This document shows positions 6,513 to 6,870 of a DNA stretch of 6,870 nt, piece after piece. This stretch comes from an uncultured Rhodospirillales bacterium (lineage in GTDB: Bacteria; Pseudomonadota; Alphaproteobacteria; Acetobacterales; Acetobacteraceae): contig CAIZGT010000740.1 of assembly GCA_903932545.1 (NCBI GenBank), forward strand, positions 1 to 6,870, in the 5' to 3' direction. The notes beneath the pieces are model-generated. The model made no database searches. It was not told the origin of the DNA and worked only from the letters and a program-made list of their open reading frames with translations. The position numbers and the translations under genes were made by a program. Within the stretch, counting starts at the first letter, position 1. Each line of letters begins with the position of its first letter.

Positions 6513-6537
6513 CAGCTTCGGCTGCCTACCGCTTTTT
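6513..6537 (+). terminator. Small UUCG hairpin plus T-run, weak terminator candidate
   Basis: CAGC (6513-6516), loop TTCG (6517-6520) and GCTG (6521-6524) form a 4-bp stem with a stable UUCG tetraloop that fills the gap between convergent genes. TTTTT follows only at 6533-6537, 8 nt later, and inside the opposing gene, so the fit to an intrinsic terminator is poor. Confidence 0.3.
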
Positions 6538-6870
6538 CCCCCGCGTACGCGTCCCCGCCACCACATGCTTCGGCGCACCCGCCTGCGCCCTCAACTGCGC
6601 AATCGTCGCGCGTGACGTGATCTGATCCGGGTTCATCCGCAACTCAATCACACTCGGCTTCCCACTCGCCTCAGCGCGCTTGAACGCCGGGATAAACTCC
6701 GCCGTCTCACTCACCACCTCGCCATGTCCGCCGAAGCTCTCAATAAACTTGGCGAAATCCGGGTTGGTGAGCGACGTGCCAGACACCCGCCCCGGATACG
6801 TCCGCTCCTGATACATCCGGATCGTGCCGTACATCGAATTGTTGAACACCAGCACAATCGGGTTCACCGC
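6526..6870 (-). CDS. Thiamine-diphosphate-dependent enzyme, C-terminal part (acetolactate-synthase-like; 5' end outside window)
   Basis: C-terminal piece of the diphosphate-binding domain of a ThDP enzyme of the acetolactate synthase/2-oxoacid decarboxylase superfamily (cytoplasmic). The frame is open to the right edge, so about 114 residues of a protein usually near 550 are visible. The stop is TAG at 6528-6526. Seen: IVLVFNNSMYGTIRMYQE, where the NN closes the ThDP/magnesium-binding motif (the GDG part would be outside the window). It is followed by TNPDFAKFIESFGGHGEVV, the usual 'NPDFVKLAEAFG' block, and then KPSVIELRMNPDQIT near the end. The tail ends in a basic TRGKKR. The precise reaction cannot be told: acetolactate synthase, benzoylformate decarboxylase and related decarboxylases share this region. 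GTG codons inside the visible part are not starts. Confidence 0.88.
   Translation of the reverse strand, partial: AVNPIVLVFNNSMYGTIRMYQERTYPGRVSGTSLTNPDFAKFIESFGGHGEVVSETAEFIPAFKRAEASGKPSVIELRMNPDQITSRATIAQLRAQAGAPKHVVAGTRTRGKKR

Overview
The window is compact, GC-rich bacterial chromosome: about 60-65 % GC where I counted, with long antisense shadow ORFs typical of high-GC DNA. Codon use, gene families and a characteristic dispersed palindrome suggest an alphaproteobacterium, perhaps near Acetobacteraceae/Rhodospirillales. No rRNA, tRNA, CRISPR array or insertion sequence is visible, and the taxonomic call is inference only.

Left part (1-3930, plus strand): a tightly packed operon for a branched-chain amino acid/amide-type (HAAT, Liv-like) ABC importer. 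It reads as the C-terminal half of a LivH-type permease (cut by the window edge), a LivM-type permease, a single polypeptide fusing LivG-like and LivF-like ATPases, and a cytoplasmic-looking serine beta-lactamase-family hydrolase. The stop/start junctions are TGATG, TAG|ATG and ATGA, so translation is probably coupled throughout. The natural model is import of a small amino-acid-, amide- or ester-like compound followed by hydrolysis in the cytoplasm. The periplasmic binding protein is not in the window. The most striking feature is that the LivM gene is split by a frameshift near 528-542, just before its second hydrophobic segment.

Middle part (3928-5386): a 46-nt near-perfect palindrome containing the hydrolase stop codon, then two minus-strand genes of unknown function (212 aa at 4018-4656 and 153 aa at 4714-5175). 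The 153-aa gene may be preceded by a 32-aa reading frame that overlaps its GTG start. The rest, up to 5386, is short intergenic DNA between divergent genes.

Right part (5387-6870): a TTG-initiated glycosyltransferase of GT-B type (374 aa). Its first half contains a strongly AT-rich block (36 % GC by count over 5521-5760) and its second half returns to about 65 %, which suggests horizontal acquisition or recombination. It converges, with a 14-nt gap holding a small UUCG hairpin, on the C-terminal end of a minus-strand thiamine-diphosphate enzyme (acetolactate-synthase-like) that runs off the right edge.

I do not see a convincing new defence or mobile system. The points worth following are the broken or frameshifted LivM, the fused ATPase with an aberrant ABC signature in its first half, the hydrolase tied to the importer, the palindrome, and the mosaic glycosyltransferase.
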